A DNA stretch of 58,025 nt from contig CAJUPZ010000018.1 in assembly GCA_910588065.1 (NCBI GenBank), forward strand, positions 1 through 58,025. Reading direction: 5' to 3'. The notes under the pieces were generated by a model, which was given only the letters and a program-made list of their open reading frames with translations, did not search any database and was not told where the DNA came from. This document shows positions 50,320-58,025 of this stretch, piece after piece; the first letter of the stretch is position 1; every line of letters begins with the position of its first letter. The translations under genes were made by a program, and so were the position numbers. The DNA comes from an uncultured Muribaculaceae bacterium. Lineage in GTDB: Bacteria > Bacteroidota > Bacteroidia > Bacteroidales > Muribaculaceae.

Positions 50320-51218
50320 TGGCTGTTACTGTTCCCAGGGGATTGCCGGCGGTTGAGGCTCTGTCGGCAGAAGGGGTTGAGGTGATGCAGTTACTCTGTG
50401 AGCCCCGGTGCCTGCGCATTGGCGTGCTCAATCTGATGCCCCTTAAAATAGATGCCGAGACCGATTTGCTTAGATTGTTGTCGTCATCGCCTCTTGATTT
50501 GGAAATTAAGCTTTTTGAGCCGGCAACCCATGTGTCCAAGTCAACTCCGGCTGAGCATCTGCGCAGGTTTTACTCTAAGTTCGCCGCTTTCGGTCCGGAT
50601 GAGTTTGACGGATTCATAGTCACCGGTGCTCCTGTTGAGAAGATTGATTTCGAGCAGGTGGATTACTGGCCTGAACTAACGGCCATAATGGACCTGCTGA
50701 AACGGAATGTCCGCTCCACCCTTTATATCTGCTGGGCGGCATTTGCCGGGCTGTATCATCATCATGGCGTTGGCAAGAGGCTGTATGACAGTAAGTTTTC
50801 AGGCATATTCGCGCATGGCATCACAACACCCTCGCCGCTGACAAACGGTTTTGACGATGAATTTTTTGTGCCTCACAGCAGGTTTGTCGGTCTCGACCGT
50901 GACGAAGTGGAAGCAAATACCGGTTTGAACATACTCACTGAAAGCCCTGTGAGCGGCATTCATATAGTGGGCGAGCGGTGTGGAAATGATTTTTATATCA
51001 CCGGCCATTCAGAGTACTCTCCGCTGACTCTTGACAGGGAGTATCGCCGCGACCTTGCCAAGGGCATGAATCCGGCTGTGCCGTGCAATTATTATAAGGA
51101 TGATGATCCGGACAAAGTGCCGGTTGTGAGGTGGCGTTCACATGCGCGGCTGCTGTTCAACAACTGGCTGAATCACTATGTGAGCGCGCATCCGGTGTGC
51201 GGGCTTGTCCAGAGCTGA
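50319..51218 (+). CDS. metA: Homoserine O-acyltransferase (MetA)
   Basis: A 299-residue enzyme that acylates homoserine, the first step of methionine synthesis. It shows LRIGVLNLMPLKIDAETDLLRLL at the start, the nucleophile Cys in LYICWAAFAGLYHHHG (about 142) and the His-Glu pair in GHSEYSPLTLDREY (about 231-241). Length is normal. Whether succinyl- or acetyl-CoA is used depends on one or two active-site residues I cannot assign by eye. Its 3' end overlaps the convergent pseudouridine synthase gene by 62 bases. Confidence 0.94.
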   Translation: MAVTVPRGLPAVEALSAEGVEVMQLLCEPRCLRIGVLNLMPLKIDAETDLLRLLSSSPLDLEIKLFEPATHVSKSTPAEHLRRFYSKFAAFGPDEFDGFIVTGAPVEKIDFEQVDYWPELTAIMDLLKRNVRSTLYICWAAFAGLYHHHGVGKRLYDSKFSGIFAHGITTPSPLTNGFDDEFFVPHSRFVGLDRDEVEANTGLNILTESPVSGIHIVGERCGNDFYITGHSEYSPLTLDREYRRDLAKGMNPAVPCNYYKDDDPDKVPVVRWRSHARLLFNNWLNHYVSAHPVCGLVQS

Positions 51219-51891
51219 CAGCCGTTTGTTCAAGCTCATGCCACAGCCGCTCGTCGGGCACCGGGGCTGTGAGGTCAATCTCTTTGCCGCTGACGGGGTG
51301 CGTGAATTGTATCCGTCTGGCCATCAGTGAAATGCCTCCATCGGGATTGCTGCGCTTGTCGCCGTATTTCAAATCACCCTTTATAGGGCATCCGATAGAC
51401 GACAGCTGCACTCTTATCTGATGTTTGCGCCCGGTTTCGAGGTTTACCTCCAGCAGATTGTAGTTCAGGCCTTTTGCAATGAGTCTATACGACAGGGCAG
51501 CCTGTTTCGCACCCTCTGCAGGAGCCTTGCTGAAGTAGGATTTGTTGTTGCGCTCAACGCTGGTGATATAGCCCTCGATGCGTGCTTCAGCCGGGTCGGG
51601 ACATCCGCGTGTCACCGCCCAGTAGGTTTTCTTCACTTTGCCGGTGCGGAACATCTCGTTGAGGCGTGTCAGCGCCTTTGAGGTCTTTGCAAAGACCACC
51701 AGACCGCTCACCGGCCTGTCAAGGCGGTGCACAACCCCGCAGAACACATTGCCCGGCTTGGCATACTTCTCCTTGATATATTGCCTTACGATTTCAACCA
51801 GTGGGGTATCGCCGGTTTTGTCACCTTGCACAATTTCACCGACAGCTTTGTTGACTATTATAATGTGGTTGTCTTCGTAAACGACTTGCAT
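51157..51891 (-). CDS. RluA-family pseudouridine synthase
   Basis: A 244-residue enzyme that isomerises uridine in RNA. Catalytic Asp lies in GVVHRLDRPVSGLVVFAK (about 55-72), the RluA signature. YWAV, GRKHQIRVQL and GDLKYG follow in family order. It lacks an S4 RNA-binding domain, so substrate could be rRNA or tRNA. It overlaps metA by 62 bases on the opposite strand. It follows the BspA-type gene by 12 bases. Confidence 0.92.
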   Translation of the reverse strand: MQVVYEDNHIIIVNKAVGEIVQGDKTGDTPLVEIVRQYIKEKYAKPGNVFCGVVHRLDRPVSGLVVFAKTSKALTRLNEMFRTGKVKKTYWAVTRGCPDPAEARIEGYITSVERNNKSYFSKAPAEGAKQAALSYRLIAKGLNYNLLEVNLETGRKHQIRVQLSSIGCPIKGDLKYGDKRSNPDGGISLMARRIQFTHPVSGKEIDLTAPVPDERLWHELEQTAVSSGQARTPDARSHSDSASC

Positions 51892-51903
51892 TTCAATTGT
51901 AGG

Positions 51904-54570
51904 TTAAAGCGCCACTTTGCGTGATGTGGAGCCGTATTTGATTATATATATGCCACGGTGCAGGGCAGGGGTTTCAAAGCGGCCGCTGCTGTCGGTTTTG
52001 CCGGAGAAAACAAGCTTGCCCGCGATGTCATACACGCATACAGCTGCGTTTTCGTCAAGCCCGGTGATGATAATAGTTCCGGCGGCGGTTTCTGTTTTAA
52101 CGGCATCGGCTGCAATACCGTCGATTGCGGTTGCCTCCACAACCATTACATTGCATCCGCCCCATATTTCGTTGTTGGCATCTGACAGGGCAATAATCTG
52201 GGTGTTGCCGACGGCTATGCCGGTCACTACACCATCCTGATCCACTGTCGCAATCTCCTCGTCGTTGCTGTACCAGGTGATATCCTGACGAGCTCCCGCG
52301 GGAAGCACCGCTGCGGTGAGAGTATTGCTCTCATCTACGGTGAGATATATGCCGGAATAGTTGAGGTATACTCTCACGGGGTCTGCGTAGTCAACCTTTA
52401 CAGTACAGTCGGCGGTGATACTGCCGGTTGTTCCGGTTATGACCGCGGAGCCGAGTCCAACAGCTGTGACATTGCCCTCCTCATCCACAGTCGCCACATT
52501 TTCATCGGAGCTCACCCACTCGGCGCGCTGCTCGGCACCCTGAGGCGCTACAGTGAACTCAATTTTCTCCGTATCACCTATTTTCAGTGCAAGCGATGGA
52601 CTGGCGAGGTTAATTGAGGTTGGCTCGGAGTAGTCGACAAAGAGGTCTATCGTACCGACAATATGCTTGTCGTTCATCGTGAGCGCCGATATTGTCACAT
52701 TTCCGACACCCACGCAGGTGAGCTGTCCCGACTGGCTTACGGTGGCAATCTTGTCATCGCCTGTAAACCACATCACCGATTGAGAGGCGTGGGGGTAGGA
52801 ATTCACTGAAGCAGAGAGCTGCGCAACATCTCCAACGCGCAGGATATCTTTGTTGACAGTAACCACCACCTCTGTTGGTTTTGCGTGTACAACCTCAATT
52901 TCAACAGTCGCTGCGATGTTTTCATCGGCTGCGGCTACAGCCTTGAAGGTTGCCTTGCCTGTGCGCACTGGGCTTATGACACCGTCAGCGCTGATGGTGG
53001 CAATCTCCTGTGAGGCTGAGCTCCACACCACCTGCTGCAGTGCGCCTTCCGGCTCAACAGCCGCTTTGATTGCGAGAGTGGTGCCGAGCGCCATGATGTC
53101 GGTAGGGGTTGATATTTTAACACCTGTGGGCTTGTCGTAGTCAACTGCGGCCTCACAGCTTTGAGTGTAAGTAGTGTGGTCAAAAGTTGTTGACACAGTG
53201 ATGGTCGCAGTACCGGTATTCTTGCCGGTGACATTGCCGGTAGGGTCGATTGTCAGGATATTCTCGTCTGAGCTCTTCCATGTCATAATCGGTTGTTGGT
53301 CAGCCATGATTCCTTCGAACTCCTGACCGACCATACGCGCGGTGAGTCTCTTCTGAGTGGCGCGGGCTATGGATACCACTCCGTTGACAGGCTCACCGTC
53401 TGCCGATAGGGTGAGGGCGAGCGGAGTCATAGCCTTGATTTCATTATCGGTGCTCCAGTTGGCATCGGCGGTGTAGTGATCCACAAGAGCTTCGGGCACA
53501 TAGATTACCGCACCCGATACAATTGGAGATGCGATGACCGGTGCGGTTTCGCTTTTGATGATTATTTCTGCGGGATTGTTTCCGCTGAAAGCATCCTCGG
53601 CAATACTTTGGATGGATGTGCCGAGAACTATTCTTTTCATATAGGCCGGTATGTCAGAATTCAGTGAGCGGAATGCGCCTGCTCCTATTGTTGTCACCTT
53701 GTCCGGGACTGTGATGCTTGCAAGGCTCCGGCATCCGGCAAAGGCATTGGCGCGTATCTCAGCAAGTTCGGGTCCGAGCTCAACAGAATAGAGCGATGTG
53801 CATCCGCTGAATGCGGATTCCGGAATTGCAACGAGTGAGCTGCCATTTTTTACAGTACGCAGGCGGGTGCAGTTTTCAAACGCGCTCTCGCCGAGAGTCA
53901 GAACGGCCGACGGTATCACCAGATGTATGATGGAGGCTCCTTTGAACGCATTCTTGCCTATGGCGCTGAGTGCGGAACTTGGTTCGAAGTATCGGAAGGC
54001 GGTGTTTTCAAACGCGCCCTCTCCGATGGCAATGCAACTTTCGGGCAGCTTGACATTGTCGATACATTTCATGCCTTTGAACCGCCCTTTGGATATGGCT
54101 GCTGTACCTTCGGGAAGTGTCAGGGTTGTGGTGCGTTCCCCGTCAACATACACTGACCCGGCGATGGTGAAAGGGTTTGGGTTCTCGCCGAGGTCAATCG
54201 CAAGCCATTGCTCAGCCGATGCGATGTACACCCTACTGATAGATGCTGTAGCTGAAAAGGCATTGTCCGAGCATGAGGTGATGGTTGCAGGCAGTGTGAG
54301 TGATGTCGCCCCGGATTTTGTAATCTGTCCGTTGATGGCAGTTACCGTATATGTTGTGCCATCTGCCTCAATCTGAGAGGGAATTGATATCTCTGTTATG
54401 GAAACTGCAGGGTCTGCAAAACCGGTTACGGCCACTTCGCTTGCAGATGTCACTTCGTAGGTGAAGGCACCGGAGGTTATCTCGGCGCCTTCACCACGGG
54501 CATACATGATTGCCGCAGCAAGCATACACGCGCATCCGGTAAATATTTTGTAAAAATTGCTCATACTCAC
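51904..54570 (-). CDS. BspA-type leucine-rich repeat protein with BIG2 domains and a T9SS sorting tail
   Basis: An 888-residue secreted protein with signal peptide (about 1-27). Residues about 85-395 hold BspA-type leucine-rich repeats (LRTVKNGSSLVAIPESAFSGC and similar). Five BIG2 (Ig-like) domains follow at about 395-810, each with a VTxxxxGxA pattern, such as VDEEGNVTAVGLGSAVI. The last 75 residues read ITGLDENAAVCVYDIAGKLV and GIYIIKYG, then KVAL, the type A sorting domain of T9SS cargo. It is probably surface-anchored and mediates adhesion. It supports an active SprA-dependent system. Confidence 0.92.
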   Translation of the reverse strand: MSMSNFYKIFTGCACMLAAAIMYARGEGAEITSGAFTYEVTSASEVAVTGFADPAVSITEISIPSQIEADGTTYTVTAINGQITKSGATSLTLPATITSCSDNAFSATASISRVYIASAEQWLAIDLGENPNPFTIAGSVYVDGERTTTLTLPEGTAAISKGRFKGMKCIDNVKLPESCIAIGEGAFENTAFRYFEPSSALSAIGKNAFKGASIIHLVIPSAVLTLGESAFENCTRLRTVKNGSSLVAIPESAFSGCTSLYSVELGPELAEIRANAFAGCRSLASITVPDKVTTIGAGAFRSLNSDIPAYMKRIVLGTSIQSIAEDAFSGNNPAEIIIKSETAPVIASPIVSGAVIYVPEALVDHYTADANWSTDNEIKAMTPLALTLSADGEPVNGVVSIARATQKRLTARMVGQEFEGIMADQQPIMTWKSSDENILTIDPTGNVTGKNTGTATITVSTTFDHTTYTQSCEAAVDYDKPTGVKISTPTDIMALGTTLAIKAAVEPEGALQQVVWSSASQEIATISADGVISPVRTGKATFKAVAAADENIAATVEIEVVHAKPTEVVVTVNKDILRVGDVAQLSASVNSYPHASQSVMWFTGDDKIATVSQSGQLTCVGVGNVTISALTMNDKHIVGTIDLFVDYSEPTSINLASPSLALKIGDTEKIEFTVAPQGAEQRAEWVSSDENVATVDEEGNVTAVGLGSAVITGTTGSITADCTVKVDYADPVRVYLNYSGIYLTVDESNTLTAAVLPAGARQDITWYSNDEEIATVDQDGVVTGIAVGNTQIIALSDANNEIWGGCNVMVVEATAIDGIAADAVKTETAAGTIIITGLDENAAVCVYDIAGKLVFSGKTDSSGRFETPALHRGIYIIKYGSTSRKVAL

Positions 54571-54602
54571 TCCTGTATAGGAAATTTAATTTCTGTATGT
54601 TG

Positions 54603-54633
54603 CAAATTTACACATTGTTTGTCGGCTGACAAA
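54603..54633 (-). promoter_or_regulatory. Promoter of the BspA-type gene
   Basis: The minus strand has TTTG at 54,633-54,630, 19 bases, then TAAATTTG at 54,610-54,603, a full Bacteroides promoter, 32 bases upstream of the ATG. One of the best matches in the window. Confidence 0.8.
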
Positions 54634-54654
54634 ATTTTTTGTCGGCAGCTTGGT

Positions 54655-55929
54655 TCAATCAGGCACTCTTTCGAGCTTTTTGAGGTAGTATGCGCGGAGG
54701 TCGTTCCATTTGTAATATGGAGCGGTGGCGCTTGCCACCGGCAGCTTGACCTCACGCTCGTTGAGCATCACTTTCACAAGCACATCATCAGACTTGGTGC
54801 TATCTTCAGGACGGTAGAAAATCACCTGAACGTTGGACGCCATTGGAAAAATCTCATGGTTTTTCCATTTGTCGGCAACCTCCTCGAGGTTGTTGATTTC
54901 ATCACCGTAATGGTCGAGCTCCATGAGCACGGCGAGAGGAAGCACACACACCTCATGGCCGAAACGGAGGTTGGCGCTTGTGAGGGGCGATGCCACAGCT
55001 GTGTCAGCCGACGCAATCATGTTGCGCAGCAGCCGGCGCTGTGAAAATGCGGCGAGGTTGTCGGTGAGTTTGCTGTTGCCCATGCGCACAAACCACGATG
55101 CGTTGTCGTTGACCCACATATTGTATATCTCCTCATCGGTGAAGAGGTCGTAGAAATCGGGCATACCGTAATGGCTCTGGGCGTTTGCGCTCAGCTTTTC
55201 AAGATACCATTCAAGCGAGCCGGTGTTCATGGAGTCTTTGGCAAACTGCTTGTCGGTGACAAGTTTGCTGATGTAGTTGGTGCTCACTCTGTGTTTTTTC
55301 TGAAAATCCTTGAGTTGTGCAGAAGCAAGCTTGGCGGCATTCATTGCCACAGTGTCCGTGTCGGTGAAGTTCATATAGGGCATTGTGGAGTATGACGCAT
55401 CGCTAGTTATATTCAGCTTCGGGTTTGCGGCATACAGCTCCTGCAGCTCATTATCCATCGACAGGATGCAGCGTATCACGACTGTAGACTTGGCGTCGAC
55501 ATGTGAGCCGTCGGCAAATACCTCCGGGAAGTTGGCATACATTCTCTTTGCAATGCCACGGTGCTGGGCAGCCCCGAGTGGGGTCAGCTCGCCATCACGT
55601 CCGCGCGACTGCACCTCTATGTCGCGCAGCTGGGCGAGTACCTCTTTGCCGCGCTCGGTCAGCTTGCCGTTGCGCTCCGCAACCTCAAGAATCTGCACCG
55701 GAGTCTTGTACATGCCCCGGCCGATGTGCCAGCGTGAGCCGTGGCGGCCGTAGTGCTCTATATGGAACGGCTTGTAGCCTGCGGGGGCAGAAGTCTGCGC
55801 CGGAGCGGGGGCTGTGGTGTAGGGGTATGCGTAATAGTTGCTCGCAAGAGCGGCTCTGTTCTGGGCAGGTTCTGTAGCGCCTGCGCCTGCAGCGCACAGA
55901 CAGGCGAGGCCTGCAAGGAATATTTTCAT
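54655..55929 (-). CDS. Histidine acid phosphatase, MINPP/phytase-like
   Basis: The start at 55,929 gives 424 residues with signal peptide (MKIFLAGLACLCAAGAGA). The phosphatase motif RHGSRW (about 51-56) follows HIEHYG, and the second motif is RFGHEVCVLPLAVLM (about 305-319), where HE supplies the proton donor. MINPP-type enzymes use inositol polyphosphates such as phytate and are known from gut Bacteroides. Substrate is inferred. The upstream Met at 55,959 would put the signal peptide internally and is rejected. Confidence 0.9.
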   Translation of the reverse strand: MKIFLAGLACLCAAGAGATEPAQNRAALASNYYAYPYTTAPAPAQTSAPAGYKPFHIEHYGRHGSRWHIGRGMYKTPVQILEVAERNGKLTERGKEVLAQLRDIEVQSRGRDGELTPLGAAQHRGIAKRMYANFPEVFADGSHVDAKSTVVIRCILSMDNELQELYAANPKLNITSDASYSTMPYMNFTDTDTVAMNAAKLASAQLKDFQKKHRVSTNYISKLVTDKQFAKDSMNTGSLEWYLEKLSANAQSHYGMPDFYDLFTDEEIYNMWVNDNASWFVRMGNSKLTDNLAAFSQRRLLRNMIASADTAVASPLTSANLRFGHEVCVLPLAVLMELDHYGDEINNLEEVADKWKNHEIFPMASNVQVIFYRPEDSTKSDDVLVKVMLNEREVKLPVASATAPYYKWNDLRAYYLKKLERVPD

Positions 55930-55956
55930 GGGACTGTAACTGTTTATGGTTTTTTG

Positions 55957-55964
55957 CAAAATTA
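55957..55964 (-). promoter_or_regulatory. -7 box of the histidine phosphatase gene
   Basis: The minus strand reads TAATTTTG (TAnnTTTG), 27 bases before the ATG. The upstream element is not clear. Confidence 0.45.
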
Positions 55965-56108
55965 ATCAAAAAATCGGTTTTTGAACTGTGGGCACCGACT
56001 TTTTGCTGCAAAAATACTGCACAAATCGGTTCGGTTCATGCGAATTTGCACATTTGAGGCAAACTATTTGCAATCCGGCTGCGTTGTAATGATAGTTCAA
56101 CTACATTT

Positions 56109-57308
56109 ATGAAAGGGATTAGAATTTTACTACTGCTTATCGCTTCAGTGACTTTCCCCGTGGGTGTAGAAGCCCGCGGGGTGAAGGCTGTCGCCGATTC
56201 TCTGAGCCGGCTCACGGATATCTCTGTGCCGGTACGTTTCACTGTGGCCATGCCTCAGCTCACCGAGGATGTAATATATAATATAGGTGTAACCTGCCGT
56301 TCGACGGCTGACACGCTGCTATTTCCCTGCTCCTATCTGATAGACTGGAGTATTGAAGGGCGCACACCGGAGGTGAGAGGCTTCGCGGCCTATTACGAGG
56401 GCAATCACTACCGTTTTTCCGGAGACAAGCTTCAGGAATATCATGCTTCATCCGATTCCGTGCCGTTTATGCCGAAACGCTTTGGCGCAATGAGTTCGGA
56501 CGGTGTGCAGCAATCGGCTCAGTTTGTCAACATCCTTCCGGTATCCATCGCGGATGCTCTCCGCAAAATGGCTGCCGATTCGTGCTATACCATTGCCTTC
56601 ACAGAGGATACTGTTGTCGGCGGTGTGCCCTCGGCGGTGGTCAAGGCTGTGATGGTTGTAGGCGGACAGACAGCTATGGAGAGCGAATATGTGCTTGACC
56701 GTGACAGCTTTTTTCCGCGCCGCATACATTTTGAAAACAGTCCCGGCTCTGTCAGCGAGCAGACAGCCGATGTAGAGTTTGGCACTCCGGCCTCTCCTGA
56801 AGTGCAGATAACCGAACCGGCACTCATAGAGCTTTATCCGGATGTGTTTGCAAAAATGCGTCGCAGCAGTTTCAGCCTCGAAAAGCTTGTTGGACAACCG
56901 TTGCCGGGGTTTAACGCTCCGACCCCAACAGGCGAGCGCTACAGCCGACGCGCCGGCGACCACTTCGCATCCCCCACAGTAATAGCCATCATAGACCCCT
57001 CGGTATCGTTTGCCCCCGATGCTGTTGCCTCGCTGCGGCGTGCGGTGAGCCAGGCACCGGTGGAGTGCGGACTGGTTATGGCGTTTACCTCCACAAATGC
57101 TGATCTGATAGAGGAGGTGGCCGGTACACCTGCCGTAGGCGAAGCTATTCTACAGAGCGCAAGAGGGGTTGCCCGCGATATGGGAGCGGCTCAGCTGCCG
57201 GCTGTGCTGCTCGTGAAAAAAGACTCTACCGTGGCTGATGTGATTGTAGGCTACAACAAAGACCTTGCCTCGGATGTTATTCAGAAGATGGCATTGCTGA
57301 ACCAATAA
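56109..57308 (+). CDS. LolA-like and thioredoxin-like fusion protein
   Basis: A 399-residue exported protein (signal peptide to about 22). Residues 25-245 look like the LolA/DUF2092 half-barrel (RFSGDKLQEYHASSDSVPFMP, DRDSFFPRRIHFEN). Residues about 262-399 resemble the AhpC/TlpA thioredoxin fold (VGQPLPGFNAPTPTGERY, TVIAIIDPSVSF), but the CXXC motif is absent, so it is unlikely to be a classical redox enzyme. It is 13 bases before tpx and probably cotranscribed. The role may be in envelope redox or thiol sensing. Confidence 0.75.
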   Translation: MKGIRILLLLIASVTFPVGVEARGVKAVADSLSRLTDISVPVRFTVAMPQLTEDVIYNIGVTCRSTADTLLFPCSYLIDWSIEGRTPEVRGFAAYYEGNHYRFSGDKLQEYHASSDSVPFMPKRFGAMSSDGVQQSAQFVNILPVSIADALRKMAADSCYTIAFTEDTVVGGVPSAVVKAVMVVGGQTAMESEYVLDRDSFFPRRIHFENSPGSVSEQTADVEFGTPASPEVQITEPALIELYPDVFAKMRRSSFSLEKLVGQPLPGFNAPTPTGERYSRRAGDHFASPTVIAIIDPSVSFAPDAVASLRRAVSQAPVECGLVMAFTSTNADLIEEVAGTPAVGEAILQSARGVARDMGAAQLPAVLLVKKDSTVADVIVGYNKDLASDVIQKMALLNQ

Positions 57309-57321
57309 AACTATATTATAT

Positions 57322-57825
57322 ATGGAAACAATTTATTTCAAGGACGCACCCATGCACACCTACGGTTTCCTGCCGGCCGTTGGCGAAACCGCACCCGATT
57401 TTCAACTCACGGGTATGGATTTGAGCAAAATCTCGCTCGAATCGTTCCCCGGCAAAAAGATTGTGCTGAATATTTTTCCCAGCCTCGATACCGAGGTGTG
57501 CGCAATGTCAGTGCGCCGGTTTAACAAAGAGGCTGCATCGCTTGATTCAACCGCAGTGCTGTGTATAAGCATGGACCTGCCCTTTGCCATGAGCCGTTTC
57601 TGCGCAGCCAATGGCATTGAGGGTGTGACAATGGCCTCAGCTTTCCGCTCACCCACCTTCTCGCAGAAATATGGGGTGCAGATTGTCGACGGATCGCTCA
57701 ACGGACTCCTTGCCCGCGCTGTTATAATCATTGATAAGGACCGCAAGGTCGTTTATCGCGAGCTCGTGCATCAGGTCACAAACGAGCCTGACTACGCTGC
57801 CGCTCTTTCCGTACTCAAAGGCTGA
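57322..57825 (+). CDS. tpx: Thiol peroxidase
   Basis: A 167-residue 2-Cys peroxidase that reduces peroxides using thioredoxin. The family pattern VGETAPDFQL, the peroxidatic Cys in SLDTEVCAMSVRRF (about 60) and the resolving Cys in SRFCAANGIEG (about 94) are intact. Length is normal. It shares a transcript with the LolA/thioredoxin-like gene. Confidence 0.96.
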   Translation: METIYFKDAPMHTYGFLPAVGETAPDFQLTGMDLSKISLESFPGKKIVLNIFPSLDTEVCAMSVRRFNKEAASLDSTAVLCISMDLPFAMSRFCAANGIEGVTMASAFRSPTFSQKYGVQIVDGSLNGLLARAVIIIDKDRKVVYRELVHQVTNEPDYAAALSVLKG

Positions 57826-57876
57826 GCATGGAAAGCTTCAAAAAAAAATGATTTTATAACTGCCTGACACATAATT

Positions 57877-57925
57877 CATTCCCACCAAAAGTGAAAAATA
57901 ATTGCAAAAACATTTGGTGGGAATG
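57877..57925. repeat. Inverted repeat overlapping the tRNA-Gly promoter
   Basis: CATTCCCACCAAA at 57,877-57,889 is repeated in inverted form at 57,913-57,925 (13 perfect bases, looser matches outward). The right arm begins on the TTTG element of the promoter. It could be an operator, a terminator of tpx or both. Confidence 0.65.
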
Positions 57926-57944
57926 AAAATTATGTCTAACTTTG
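57913..57944 (+). promoter_or_regulatory. Promoter of tRNA-Gly
   Basis: TTTG at 57,913-57,916, 20 bases, then TAACTTTG at 57,937-57,944: a full Bacteroides-type promoter 31 bases before the tRNA. Confidence 0.8.
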
Positions 57945-57975
57945 CATCGCAAACGAGAAAAAACGGTTGCCCAAC

Positions 57976-58025
<50 letters not shown>

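Overview
The window looks like part of a Bacteroidales chromosome, most likely a gut lineage near the Muribaculaceae or Bacteroidaceae. Four things point there: promoters of the Bacteroides type (TTTG or TTG, about 19-23 bases, then TAnnTTTG), a giant SprA/Sov translocon gene next to ruvA, a BspA-like protein with a type IX secretion (T9SS) sorting tail, and a CTnDOT-style tra gene set. The family-level placement is inference from gene content.

Positions 1 to about 19,600 are the right part of an integrative conjugative element (ICE), running off the left edge. Nearly all of it is on the minus strand. From right to left it holds: (a) an attachment-like end beside a tRNA-Leu gene, with four GTAGACA repeats and a hairpin; (b) a tight, overlapping regulation/replication block (18,369 to 14,273) with small helix-turn-helix proteins, a replication-initiator-like protein, two DnaC-like ATPases and an XRE regulator; (c) an isolated plus-strand Api92-like gene; (d) a type IV secretion operon (13,292 to about 14): an acidic membrane protein, two VirB2-like pilins, TraF (VirB3), a fimbrillin-like lipoprotein, TraG (VirB4), three secreted proteins sharing a C-terminal RW motif, TraJ (VirB6), TraK (VirB8), TraL and TraM (VirB10). 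The operon ends in a radical SAM gene cut off by what looks like an insertion-sequence end. No integrase or relaxase is inside the window.

Positions 19,603 to 58,025 are ordinary chromosome. In order: tRNA-Leu; guaA; a YgjP-type metallopeptidase; nadK; an ACT-like protein; pdxJ; an exbB-exbD-tonB energy module; a tolC-macA-macB efflux operon that continues into a LytS/LytTR two-component pair; sprA and ruvA; a complete RND efflux operon (oprM-acrA-acrB) whose last gene is a short-chain dehydrogenase resembling E. coli 7-alpha-hydroxysteroid dehydrogenase; an HtrA protease; an NlpC/P60 lipoprotein with metA; an RluA-type pseudouridine synthase; a BspA/BIG2 protein with a T9SS tail; a MINPP-like histidine phosphatase; a LolA/thioredoxin-like protein with a thiol peroxidase; and the 5' part of a tRNA-Gly.

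The strongest leads are the secreted-protein trio and fimbrillin-like lipoprotein inside the conjugation operon, the arrayed repeats at the ICE end, the loss of the lipidation cysteine in the RND outer-membrane channel, and the coupling of that pump to a bile-acid-type dehydrogenase. No searches were run. Family names come from recognising motifs and gene order.
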